A stretch of 27,500 nucleotides of DNA, taken from NCBI GenBank assembly GCA_963170055.1, contig CAUJGJ010000001.1:262501-290000 (forward strand), in the 5' to 3' direction. The DNA is from Halisarca cf. caerulea. Taxonomy: Eukaryota; Porifera; Demospongiae; Chondrillida; Halisarcidae. Of this stretch, positions 1 through 18,100 are shown one piece after another (the stretch's first letter is position 1; each line of letters begins with the position of its first letter). The notes under the pieces are model-generated. The model saw only the letters and a list, made by a program, of their open reading frames with translations. It was not told the DNA's origin and made no database searches. Position numbers and translations under genes: made by a program.

Positions 1-35
1 CCAGTTTGAATTGGGTTGAATTGCTGTTTTTGCAC
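1..35 (-). CDS. LRRC59: Possible sixth exon of LRRC59 (partial)
   Basis: On the minus strand a TTAGTTTAG acceptor ends at 36. The sequence that follows stays open to the window edge in the phase left by the 104 donor (GAKTAIQPNSNW). Vertebrate LRRC59 also has a Lys/Pro/Ser-rich linker here before the membrane anchor. Only 35 bases are visible, so this may be chance. Confidence 0.35.
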   Translation of the reverse strand, partial: MQKQQFNPIQT

Positions 36-103
36 CTAAACTAATTACACATACTACAATTTGAAGACAATCCTCCATTCAAATCTCTGACAGTAGAACT
101 CAC

Positions 104-6700
<6,597 letters not shown>

Positions 6701-7548
6701 TTTCGCGACCAAATAGGGAAATACCCTTAGCCTGCGGTGCTTCCGCTTGAAATCAATTGCCATGTAGAAAACACGCGTGGAAACTAATATAGGCCTGTGT
6801 TGAGTAGAATGAATAGTTGCTGTTTTTGCATATTTATTTTGAAAGGTATTAAGTAAACTGTGGTTTGTGTCCAATAATAACCTGGCAAGGCAGAAAGAAA
6901 CCCAAGTACCCAGGCCTCAGATTATAGATACTGTTACCATAGTTTAGAGTGTCTATGCTCCAAACACCTATGCTCAGACACAGGGTTAATGAATAAAATC
7001 AGAGATACCAGTATCTACAGTAAAATAGTCCCTGGGAAAGGCCAGTGGGAGCAACATTCCACAAAACAAAGACTGTTCAAACCGGCTTCCTCGTGGCAGC
7101 AGTACAAATTTGCATAAGACGTCTCCGGTCAATTCCATTCAATTCAAATGAGCCTTACAGCCATGCAAGGTCAACGTAATGCTATTTGTGGGATGATAGG
7201 TGGTTGTAGTTGTAAGTAAGTGGTTGAAGGTCTGCAGTCGGAATGTGACGTAACCTCAGTCTACAAAAATGCGTCTGCGTCACATCCTAACTGTATGATA
7301 TTGTATATATTTTCCAAAGGTATTAAGTTAATTGTGGTTTTCTGTTGAAAGAAATCCTAATTTGCATACCAATATTTAAATTAATTGACCATGCAGCCAT
7401 TTTTCAATTTCATGGAATTGATACGTATGGTTTCAGTTACATGTGTGGGACGTCTGCAGCTTAAGTCTCTTCTGCATATGATGTCCTAGGTACAGTATTT
7501 CTTTATATATATAATATAACCTGATCATACCTTTGTTTGTGTATATGC

Positions 7549-7732
7549 AATAGTGAACCCTCTCTACTCCCCCACATTTGGGAATGCCAAATTAGTGGTG
7601 GATTAGCGGGGTTGGGGGATTATTAACGAGGTTTGAACGCAGTACATGCATGTAATCTGTTTTGGAGACAATAGGACGGATTAGTGGGTTTGGCGGATTA
7701 TAGGGGGACAGATTAGAGAGGCTTCAATGTAA
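7549..7732. mobile_element. pogo/Tigger-like MITE
   Basis: The left end (TAGTGAACCCTCTCTACTCC) and right end (complement of CATTGAAGCCTCTCTAATCT) are imperfect inverted repeats. The interior is G-rich (GGATTAGCGGGG, GGCGGATTATAGGGGG). This matches the GAACCTCTCTAATCC-type ends of Tc1/mariner pogo-like elements; the ends are eroded, so this is an old copy. Confidence 0.6.
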
Positions 7733-7828
7733 TAATAATAACAAAATACTGATTAATATACTGTACAATGTTGCACACATGCAACCATGCATGCATGAAT
7801 CCAACATTGTGCATACATGTATACATAG

Positions 7829-7872
7829 GTTTAACCATAGACTCTCTAATGTTTAGAGTGTTATGGTTTAAC
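7829..7872. repeat. Short imperfect inverted repeat
   Basis: Outer arms GTTTAACCATA and TATGGTTTAAC with inner ACTCT and AGAGT form a stem around a short loop. It lies in the intergenic gap, 3' of PAM16. Confidence 0.75.
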
Positions 7873-8083
7873 ACTGTAAATACGTCTTATACTGTTTAAC
7901 TTGTTTCATACAAAGGCAAAGTAACTGACAATAATTATAATAGTATTATGGATCCCAATAATTCCCCATAATTTCTAAAGATGATTCTATAAAGATAAAA
8001 AAAATTGGCAGAGAACTATGAGTATTGATGGATGTGTATTAAATTTTTGTAGCTATAGAATTTGCCATGGATACTAATCAATT

Positions 8084-8089
8084 TATTAT
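8084..8089 (-). terminator. Likely PAM16 polyadenylation signal
   Basis: AATAAA reads on the minus strand at 8089-8084, about 145 bases past the PAM16 stop codon. It is the first such hexamer seen on that strand. Confidence 0.45.
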
Positions 8090-8232
8090 AGCAACAAAAT
8101 AAACAATAAAATTATACAGCAAATAAAAGCAGGAATGTGTGCATAGATACGTACGTACATGATAGTGAAATAAACATTGAATGATGCAAAAAATGACAAG
8201 TATATACCATCCACAATACGTGTATGTATATG

Positions 8233-9930
8233 TTAAGTTTGTGACTGGTTGTCTGTTTGTTGCTTCTGTGAGTTTTGAGTGTTGTCTGCCTCCATGTCCA
8301 GTCTCTCCTTTGCTCTGTAGACCTAAAACATGTACACACAATTGCAGATAGTACGTACGTGCTAGTTACATGCACACGCAAGTGAGGGAGTCCAGAGCAA
8401 TTGAAACACAGAGATGGTCTTGTTCATGGTAGTAGCAGTCAGAAAACAAGTTGGTCAAAGTGGCTTGAGCTGTAGCAGGATCAGGCCTAGGTTTGCAGTC
8501 CTGTACAGTGAATCCTCTATAAAAAGGACACCATTCTGACCACAGCAAACAGTTTTGTATAGCGAAACCTCTACAATAAGGACACCATTGGGACCACACT
8601 ACAGTAAGCAGCTTTGTATAGCGAAACCTCTATAATAAGGACACCATTGGGACCACAATAAACATGCAGTTCTATACAGTGAAACGTCTACAATAAGGAC
8701 ACCAGGCTAGTGATACTTTCAACCTAACATTAGGCATGGCAAACTTGGCTGGACAATTAAGCACAAGAAGTACTGTAGAACACAAACTTGCTTGTAATCA
8801 GCTTTACAGCTTTCTATTAACGTATGAGCTAGCAGCCCAGTAGTGAGTGGTCTTGTGCTGTGCATTTCTGGGCTTGCATCGCTACATTCTAGAACATGAT
8901 TGTGTTTAAACTCCTCAATGTACGCATTTACAATGCTCTTGCATGTGCGCATGACAATGCGAAATAACACACAAGCATGCAGAGCACTGTGGTCAATGAT
9001 GACCACAAGATAGCAAGTGAAAGTGAGCGTGACATCATATAAAAATAAACTATGGTGACAGGTATTAAAGTGTGCTCATAGTCAAGTGTCCAGCCAAGAA
9101 TGTTTCCGTGCATTCTGCAAGTGCATAAACATGTAGTGTACTTTGGATTGTAAGTAGAATGATCCTCCTGAGCTCTTGTCATTGATTTTGAACAGATGAT
9201 CGTAGTTCTATGTGGACAACGAGTACAAACATGTGGTATACGTGAGAGATAAAGGCACAGCAGGATTTAAAACACAACGCAAAGCAGATTAAACATCATT
9301 CAACTACATACAATCAAGCTCGTGAATATTAAGGTACGTACGTATGTACATATATATATTTACATCAATTCACTTCACGAATGCATTTACCATTCTTTAC
9401 AGACAAATGGGCAATGCAGCACACAGTACATTCTCCTCTACTTCGAAAAATAAAGCCACAAATATCAAATTATACATGTATTACAGTGAAACCTGCTATT
9501 CAGGACACTTTCAAATATGAACACTTGAATAAACTGGACATTAGGTTATGGTCCCAAACCCCCATACACTTATAAATGACACATTGGGTAACCATGGAAA
9601 ATTTGGACACCTCTGCAATCAGGACACTTTTGGTGGACCCCGAGATGTTGGCATTACACAGGATCCACTGTAACTCCATAATGACTTCTACTGGCTTAGT
9701 CTGCAGATATGCAGCACATACGTACGTACTTTGGTGTATGCCTCCACATCTGAAACATCCTTCACATTCAAAATTTGAAGTGCCTCCTATTACAGAAGAG
9801 ATACTGCTTTCAATAACATCAGCGAACATATAAATGTACAGACAAACTTGCACTAATACCTATGTATGTACATTCCCAATGAACATACATACATACATAC
9901 ATGTACCAAGTGTGTACATAAGCACGCACA

Positions 9931-10006
<76 letters not shown>

Positions 10007-10022
10007 CAGGCAGGCACACACA

Positions 10023-10088
<66 letters not shown>

Positions 10089-10740
10089 CATAAATGCTCA
10101 GAGAATCGGCAAGAGAATGAATACAAAAAGACAACAGAATAAAGCAACAGCGATAGATCTAATTCGCATGAGACAAAACTCCATTTATGTAGATACATAC
10201 CACAAAGAATGATGAGATTATACAATATGTATGTGTGTACTACCATACCTCTATGCTCATCCCAGTGTATGCATTGTGCTTGAAAGTTTTAGTTGCATCT
10301 TTACCACTTTCCGACGCAGCAGCCTTAGCAGCAGTGCCAGCTGAGAACAAAACAAAAGGCAAACAGCCCATTTTGTCAATAGCACAAAATATAGCATACA
10401 CACTAATGTACATACATAGAGACAACATAGGCTTGTAGTATCCATGGAAATACAGAGAAATTGGAAAATGTCATTGCAGATTTTATTTAACTTTGCCCTA
10501 CCTCAACCCATCCCCCAACACACACAAGGACATGAATATGTACACAAAACCCGGCTTGAGTTGTAATACGAAAGATACTAAATCTATAGTAACACCATAG
10601 ATTATATAAAACGTTTTATATTATCTATGGTAACACACTCCGCTTTTACCTTGCATCTCTTCCCTTAGAGCCCTGGCAAACGCTCTAGCTACCACTTGTC
10701 CACCCTCCATTATGATCTGGGCTATATATCGTGCCTGCAT
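8233..10740 (-). CDS. PAM16: Mitochondrial import motor subunit PAM16/TIM16 (Magmas), complete, 5 exons
   Basis: Exons in transcript order: 10740-10650, 10340-10249, 9786-9730, 9207-9142, 8322-8233 (stop 8235-8233). All are GT-AG, phases join, and the total is 131 residues against about 125 in human. Visible blocks are [20 protein letters not shown] (N-terminal membrane-associated part), [13 protein letters not shown], and [20 protein letters not shown] followed by AKERLD. PAM16 is a J-like protein on the matrix face of the TIM23 translocase; it pairs with the J-protein PAM18 and restrains its stimulation of mtHsp70. As expected, the J-domain HPD triad is replaced by DKS. The C-terminal tail is Gln/Asn-rich and unlike the human tail. 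It is divergent from CTP synthase across 445 bp. Confidence 0.96.
8503..8705. repeat. Tandem repeat of pogo-like end sequence, about 58-bp unit, four copies
   Basis: In PAM16 intron 4, units begin with GAA(A/T)CCTCTA(C/T)AATAAGGACACCATT at about 8510, 8564, 8623 and 8681 (spacings 54, 59, 58). The unit resembles the end of a pogo-like element that has become tandemly amplified. Confidence 0.85.
9484..9670. mobile_element. pogo-like MITE in PAM16 intron 3
   Basis: Left end CAGTGAAACCTGCTATTCAGG and right end GGATCCACTG are inverted relatives, flanked by TA on both sides, as expected for Tc1/mariner-type insertion. The CAGGACAC motif recurs inside. Confidence 0.6.
9932..10088 (+). repeat. Two (CA)n tracts in PAM16 intron 2
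   Basis: CA repeats at 9932-10004 and about 10024-10088 are separated by TGCAGGCAGGCACACACAT. On the PAM16 transcript they read as (GU)n. The overlapping ORFs are repeat translations. Confidence 0.96.
10595..10630. repeat. 36-bp palindrome beside the PAM16 exon 1 donor
   Basis: Arms CCATAGATTATATAAAAC and GTTTTATATTATCTATGG match at 17 of 18 positions with no spacer. It begins 18 bases into intron 1 from the 10649 donor, so the pre-mRNA could fold beside that 5' splice site. Confidence 0.85.
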
Positions 10741-11185
10741 GGGCGGAGAAAGTCTCAAATTAAAAGACAGCTATAACTTATTTTACCCCTACAACCCACC
10801 ATTTTTTCGTGAATTATGCAATACTCCATCAAATTTCGCAATCACAACTCGTGAGCGGATGCTGTCTGTTCCGATAGACCCGCACACGTGGTGGTGACCT
10901 CAGTGGCGGTTTGAATCCTATCCCGCTCTTTCTGTCTTTTGTTGCTTTAGCGGTCACCCGTCAGTGGAACGGTTTATCTCAGAAGTAGTAGAGGTCAGTG
11001 GCTTATTCTTGTCCAAAGGTTAAAATTCCAGTGCTTGTGTTTCGTCTAGCCTTAAGTATATAAATTGATGTAGGCCTATACCTGTGGTTGTGACTTTTCT
11101 CTGTGTAAATCCACGTAAAGGGCAGCGATGTAGTGTGGAGTATTCCTATCTATATTACGACATTCCTCTCCCTCGATTTCAGGCA
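10741..11185. promoter_or_regulatory. Shared bidirectional promoter of PAM16 and CTP synthase
   Basis: Only 445 bases lie between the two divergent start codons. Contents: a palindromic E-box CACGTG at 10885-10890, a weak TATATAAA at 11057-11064, and a strong acceptor-like TCTCCCTCGATTTCAG ending at 11182, three bases before the CTP synthase ATG, which hints at a 5'-UTR intron. Transcription start sites cannot be placed from sequence alone. Confidence 0.6.
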
Positions 11186-11989
11186 ATGGATGATAAGATT
11201 AAATATATTCTGGTGAGCGGTGGTGTTATAAGCGGGATAGGCAAGGGCGTCATCACTAGCAGTGTGGGCACGCTTCTCAAGTCGTGTGGACTTACCGTCA
11301 CTGCCATAAAGATCGACCCCTACCTCAATATCGACGCTGGAACCTTCTCCCCCTACGAACACGGTGAGTACTCCGAAACCAGTTGCAAGCCTTAGCAGCC
11401 GTATACAGGCCTATTAGGAGCTGGAACGAATGGGAGTCTAGTATAAATAATACATGCGTGTGTATATATTATTATTATCTATGGTTCTAGTAGGCTAGAG
11501 CGGGGTAACTTGGAACGGGAGACAAGCAAGGTCAACAGCAAGCCACTCTTTAGGAATAATCAATTAAGAGTTCAACAGTGGCGAGTTTTGCTAGTCAGTT
11601 TGGCTGTAGGATAGGATAAGCCCGTTCCAAGTTACCCCCTGCATTACCCTATTCATGACAATGGGGGATGACGGTAGGAAGGGTGCTTCAGGATTAGCTG
11701 AATATGATTTAGCTGTATAATCTAGTGTTTTGTGGGGTTTTCTGTAGAAGTGTACAAATCTATGTATTTACAGCAGCACGATGCGTACATGCATACATAT
11801 GTGTGTATGTGCACCCTGCATTCCATATGTTCTGTGATGTGCACACATCGGCCCAGGAGTGTGAGATTCCATACCTCCTCGCCTGGTTGGTGACATGTGT
11901 GCTACAATGTGATTACCCCCTTGCGACCCAATGCCGCTATGTATGTGCTTTCATTGGTACTCTTAGGAGGGTACATTGATTCTTTATTG

Positions 11990-12061
<72 letters not shown>

Positions 12062-12079
12062 ATTGGTTAGAGTATCTAT

Positions 12080-12134
<55 letters not shown>

Positions 12135-15100
12135 TACGTATGTTTATCTTAAGGATTAATTTTGAGAGAATGTACATACGTAGATCACTGGGTGTTGAAT
12201 TACATATGTATGTACATGCTACAGGTCACTTTTAAGTATTTATCTTTATGCGATGTTGAACACTTGTAAATTTAGGGGAAGTATTTGTTCTGGATGATGG
12301 AGGAGAGGTGGACCTGGACCTTGGAAACTATGAGAGGTTTCTTGATATCCAGCTGCACCGCGACAACAACATCACAACTGGAAAGATCTACAGACAGGTC
12401 ATAGAGAGGGAGAGAAAAGGAGAGTATTTGGGAAAATCTGTGCAAGGTACGTGTACTCTATGTACGTACATACATTCTACCTTTCAGTTTGCAGTGTGTA
12501 CATACATAATAATATTACGCCTTTTGTGTGTTGCTACACTTATTCTTCTGTACACTAAAGACTGTATGTACGTAGTAACTGACTTGCAAAGTTCTATCTA
12601 TGAGAGATGGGAGAGACAGGGGAGGCCAATCTGTTTTCCAGCTCATTTTACAGCTATGGGCCAACTAGTGCCCCACAGTTGACTCTACATATGTACGTGT
12701 GTATGTTCATAGTCACCAAAGCTAGGTGTACCATTGATATGTACCAGGGTTCTGCCTACACTGGTTGGAGGTGGTCAGCTCCAACCACCTCTAACTTTTC
12801 AGAGACCACAAGATTTGAAATCACAGCAATGAAGTCTTGTCTCCAAACCTGTTTTTTTTGTAATTGAAACACTTCATTTGCCTCATGTTCAGTCTTATTA
12901 CCTTGAAAAATGCCTTTGCTTATGTGTTTGGTTAGAAGTTATAGTACAATACTTAGAAGTAGGTCTTCAAACGCGTTAGCTGTGAATTGATTGACTTGAT
13001 TACCACCTTGGAAGATTGCCTGGGCAGAACCCTGTACACGTGCGTACGTACGGTAGTTGTGCACATTTTGTTGTGTCTGGTCTAGTTTACATTTTCTTTT
13101 AAGAATGCAGTTTATATATTTTGTACATATGGAGTGTAGTGAAACCTCTCCAATCCGACGCCCAGTGCATGGGACTTGAAAGTAAGTTGGACTAGGAGGT
13201 TGTCGGATTGGAGAGGTGATTTTGCATAGAATGTGTGTGCTAATATTTGTTGTCGGTTTGAAAGGTTGTCAATTTAGAGGTGTGTCCGTTTAGAGAGATT
13301 TTACTGTCTGCCCATGTGTTGATGTTCATGTATACGAGCAGTGGATGTTTACTAGTTACTACACGCCTGCCGAGGGAGTATCGTATTTACTGTGCGAGAT
13401 CCCAAGGGTGCGAAGCACCCGAGGGGCGAGAGCAGTAAATACGATACTCCCAAGGATAGGGCGTATAGTAACTGCTTTATTGCCAAATAAACGCTCCAAA
13501 AGCGGGAAATCATTCCTAGAATCATAGAATAGAGAAGTGGATTTTAGTACGTACGTTGAACAAGACTAAAAAGATTCGATTTTGATATGGAGGAAGAGGA
13601 TTTCGAAGACAATAAAGAACTTAGTAACGAAGGCAGTGTCAGGTGCGGTTAAGTTTTGCTTTTATATTTGGAGGAAATGTCTCTGCTCGTTGCTTCTATA
13701 AAAGCCTGCAAGAAGCCTTCAATATAAGCCTGCGCAAAGTCTCCTGCATTTCGGAAAGCTAGACTTTGCTCTGGTTTGTCTTCTGTTGCGTTCCTTTAGT
13801 TCTGCTTACATTGGGTCTATGTTTCATTGATTGTGGTTTCACAGTTTACATTGCTTAATTACTTACTGCCCTAGACTGGGCGCTTACCTGTGCTGCCATA
13901 TAGTAACCAAAATTAATTTACTACCCTGGTGGCTCCTTTGATGTATGACGTCATCGGGCGATAATTATATGTATGTACTGCATACTGCAGTAATACGTAC
14001 GTACGTACGGTATGTATTGCATGCATATTCATTACATATGTATTACACACATATGTGCATATGTACGTATAGCTGTCTAACATAAATTTTGTATTAATGC
14101 ATATGTATGTACGTTACACATGCATACATGTACGTACACGTTCACATACCAAATACCCTTTTCCTGTATTCTAGTGGTCCCTCATATCACTGATGCCATT
14201 GGAGAGTGGATCCAGCGTACTGCTACCACTCCTGTGGATGAGAGTGGAAAGAGACCGCATGTTTGTGTCATCGAGGTGGGGATTTGCAGTGATGTATGCA
14301 CGTATGTACGAATATCTTACCACACATTGTCATAGTTATTTGGGATTGTTTGTGTACATATTAATTTTGCTTATAAGACTGCTGGTACACTTGTGCATGC
14401 GTACATAAGTTATTGGAAAGCCTTGGGACGAGGCTACTGTATCTATTGCAGTGTGAAAAATAGCATTTGGCCTTTGCTAGGACAAACGGTTGACCCAGTG
14501 TTATATTGCTAGGACATTTCGAAGATTGGTCAGCCATTTCTGACCATCACCGATTATGTATGATTATGTATGTGTGTACATAAGGGATCTTTAGTACTGA
14601 ACCTTGAGATTGGCACAACTAATTGACACTCAACTGTGATAGCCAATAAGAGAGACTCAACTCGAAGTTTTTAGTAGTCAGCCAAATGGCTGACCCAACT
14701 CAATTTTGGTCAGCCATATTCATGTTTTGTTCGGAAAAGGGCAGATGGCAGGCAACTATTTCTAGCTCTGCTACTGTGAATAATATTATAACAAAACATA
14801 CATACGTACCGTATTCGCTCTAAAAATTCGTCATTCCAATTTTTCGTCAGGCACAATGAACCGGTATATCCTTACTCTAATGCTGACGAATGCTTGGCGC
14901 TCTAATTTTCGTCATTTTACTCTAATTTTCGTCATTGACCAGAAGCAATCTAATCATTTGTCACAAAGGGCTTTGTTCCTGGATTTCGTAGATTCAGCTA
15001 GCATTTCTGTTTGTTAAGTCATCTTCCTCCATGCCAGTGATTTCCACGGTGTTATTTCTTGTTTGTTGCCGGCATCTTGCCGACAAACGAACTCTTCATC

Positions 15101-18100
15101 CAGGAACGGGTGACCAGGTGTCCTGATAAACGTGATAGCCACGCACAGCTGTTCGGACCTTCAGTTCTGAAGTCACCATATTCACATACACCCATGAAAC
15201 AAAACCGCTCTAATGTTTCGTCTACATTCTAAAGATTCGTCGGAAAATTCTAAATTTTCGTCAGCAGCAGCCATGTTGCTTATTCATATTCTAATGACAT
15301 CAAATGACAAAAAAATGGGCAAACAGTTGGTGACGAATTTTTAGAGCGGATACGGTACATACATATATTTACGTAAGTTTGTACATACGTACTTGTGTAC
15401 ATACTATCCTTACAATACGTACGTATGTACTGTATGTGTACATACGTATTATGTATGTAAATTTTGAGTGTGTACCCATATTATATGGCATATGTATGTA
15501 CGTACATGTTTTCTTTCTCCACAGCTTGGAGGTACAATAGGTGATATTGAGGGCATGCCATTCATTGAAGCATTCAGACAGTTCCAGTTTAAAGTTGGAC
15601 TTGACAACTTCTGCAACATTCATGTTAGCCTCATTCCTGAGGTGAGTATTCGTCCATTGCCATTCATAGCATGGGGGGGGGGGAGGAGGCTGTACGTAAT
15701 TATGGATATTTGGTGGCATCCTAGGCCTGACATTCTTCAGGAGGAGACTATGCTACTGAGCCATTGATTATTGTAGGATTGTAAATTTATGCTTTTTAAA
15801 AGTCGCCTAAATAAGAATCACAGTATATTTAGTGTCTAATGCTACATAATACGTAATTCTACGTACATGTCAAGAAAATCACAATAAAAATTGCATAACG
15901 TCTGTGGTGGTCAAAGTCGCATGCATACGTACTTTTAACACCAAAGAGATAGCCAAATTAGGTACATACAGTAGACGTATGTACGTACGTATCTCTGCAA
16001 TTTATTAAAATCTGATTGTTTTATGTGCGTTGATGAGCATCATTATTTGTGGACACATGCGTAGGTATACACTTGTATCCTGGTGTGTGGGCGGATTATA
16101 CCATAGAGAGGCTAATTTTTGCAGGACGTATATTTTGCGAATCAAGAACTTGGCTGTAATTCGCAATTTTGTTTTCACGAATGGACCAGTCCCTACTATA
16201 TATTAGACAAATGGACTATGTATCTAACCAAATATTAGCGATTGTAGTTTCGCAAATGCTGGCAAAATTCGCAAAATTCGCGAAAATAAAATCCCACAAA
16301 AATTAGCGTCCATACGGTACGTGGATCAAAGGAAAACGTGTGCTGGCATTTGTGATGTAGCACAGGTCACTGATGTCAACACACTTCCTAATTCATGTTA
16401 GTTGGTATTGTAAGTGGCTAAAACTGATCAGCTCTAGATGAGACTGTGCACACCAAAGCAAGCAGGGAATGGTTGCCAGGATACAAATTACCCTACATCA
16501 CAATTTTTACGAACACTTGATTTCACGAATCATGTTGCAGGGGGTAGGCATAAATTTTTGCAAGATTTATTTTAGCAACTGCAGCTCTTTGTTATGCAAT
16601 AGCCTAACAATATTACATCATCGTAAGATTCATTTATACTGTTTGAGTGGATGGACCACTGCCTGACACCTTGCAGGAATACATGTAGTGTGAATGAAAT
16701 AGTTTTCAACTAAAAGGAAAAATGGAAGGAGATCCTGCTTATAATTTCAATTGTTCCATGTTTATCGTGGAATATAGACACCTAAATCTGGTTTGCGAAT
16801 AACAAGCGGGAAATTCTCACGATCATTATGCAGTGAGCGTTGTTAAAAGACAATGCCGTAGGTCACTTGCCGACATAGATTTCTCATCAGTGCTCTTTGA
16901 TTATTTGATGAGGGTACCTACATAATCTACGGACAATCTTCAGGGCTGGATGGCAGCCATAATAATTATTATGACGTCAGCATCGGTAGACCAAAAAATT
17001 TCATGAAACAAATTTTCGCAAGTTCATCCTATTCACGAAATCCGCGAAAATGAATGATTGAGAAAATTTCACGACATAGGGTAGTTATAATATTATCCTG
17101 TCTACATACGTAGGTGTGCTGCAGCAGAAATGCATACAGTGCTTTGTGTGCCTTTGGTCTGTCAGCACTGTATTTCTGATGCAGCACACCTGAACTAACC
17201 ATTATAGGAACTACTATTGTATGAGATGTGTACTATTGTTGGTCCACTCTGGGCATGTGTTGCATACTAATTTGAGGATATACGCACGTAACTAATGCAC
17301 GTACAATATGTTCTGTACACTTGTACATACGTACTTATGTCTACTCCCTCAGCCTGGATCAACAGGGGAGCAGAAGACTAAGCCAACACAGAACAGTGTG
17401 CGTCAGTTGAGAGGTCAAGGGCTGACTCCAGACTTGGTGAGGGATCGGCATGTGTACATAGTCCAAAATGTATGTATACATAGTTGTACAAATGTACGTA
17501 CGTTCGTATGTGAGCTGAGACACATAGCGTTTTTGCCTGGATATCTTAAAAAACTGTGTCACTTGTTCTTTGTACAGATTGTCTGCCGAAGCCACAATGT
17601 ACTGACAGCCTCCTCCAAAGACAAGATTTCCAACTTCTGTCATGTTGCTCCAGACAAGGTGATATGTGTGCAGGACTGTTCTACCATCTACGAAGTCCCT
17701 CTGCTTTTGGAGCGACAAGGAGTATTGGAATTCCTGCTGAAAAGACTGAAGCTAAAGGCACCTCCTCGTGGGTCATCATCACCTCCGCTAATGGCCAAGT
17801 GGAGGAATCTCTCCCAAAGGTGTGTGCAGTGTTTAGCGTACAGTACATATATGTGTATTTACATACATATGCACATATTTATAATTGTGCTGATCAAGTG
17901 TTGGTGCATGCTTGTGAGTAGGACCAATGTACATACATACACATTATAAAATATTACATACGTACATACATACACATGTGCATACGTATATGTGTATGTA
18001 TGTACGTATGGTACTTATCTTAAAAAGTACCGTACGTAGTACGTAGGTCAAAGACAGAATTGCAACCATTCCTAAGGGCAGGATAACTAACAAATGCATT

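Larger units (their letters stand above)
6701..8232. other. Intergenic region between PAM16 and LRRC59
   Basis: This 1.5-kb gap separates two genes on the same strand. Its left part must hold the LRRC59 promoter. It contains a pogo-like MITE (7549-7732), a 44-bp inverted repeat (7829-7872) and the likely PAM16 polyadenylation signal. No coding sequence is recognised. Confidence 0.7.
12447..14174 (+). other. CTPS intron 2, transposon-rich
   Basis: This 1.7-kb intron holds a pogo-like MITE (13136-13308), a long hairpin (13352-13471) and a short exon-like stretch (13587-13645). The first 700 bases and the region 13700-14170 show only scattered ACGTAC words and no gene. Confidence 0.7.
15642..17352 (+). 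other. CTPS intron 4, with two related TIR elements
   Basis: This 1.7-kb intron contains MITEs at 16101-16317 and 16491-17081 and a miRNA-like hairpin at 17112-17191. The start (15642-16090) shows a G-run (15674-15683) and ACGTACGT words only. Confidence 0.75.

Noticed and set aside
8719..9006. 95-residue minus-strand ORF in PAM16 intron 4
   Set aside because: It lies between two firm PAM16 exons and does not match the family; the exons on either side join in phase without it.
9500..9853. 117-residue minus-strand ORF containing [14 protein letters not shown]
   Set aside because: It overlaps PAM16 exon 3 in the wrong frame. The correct frame gives [10 protein letters not shown], matching PAM16.
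17308..17949. 213-residue continuous ORF as a single exon of CTP synthase
   Set aside because: Family alignment requires removal of 17437-17577 (TPDL joined to IVCR) and the end at 17819. The extra residues are intron 5 and intron 6 read-through.
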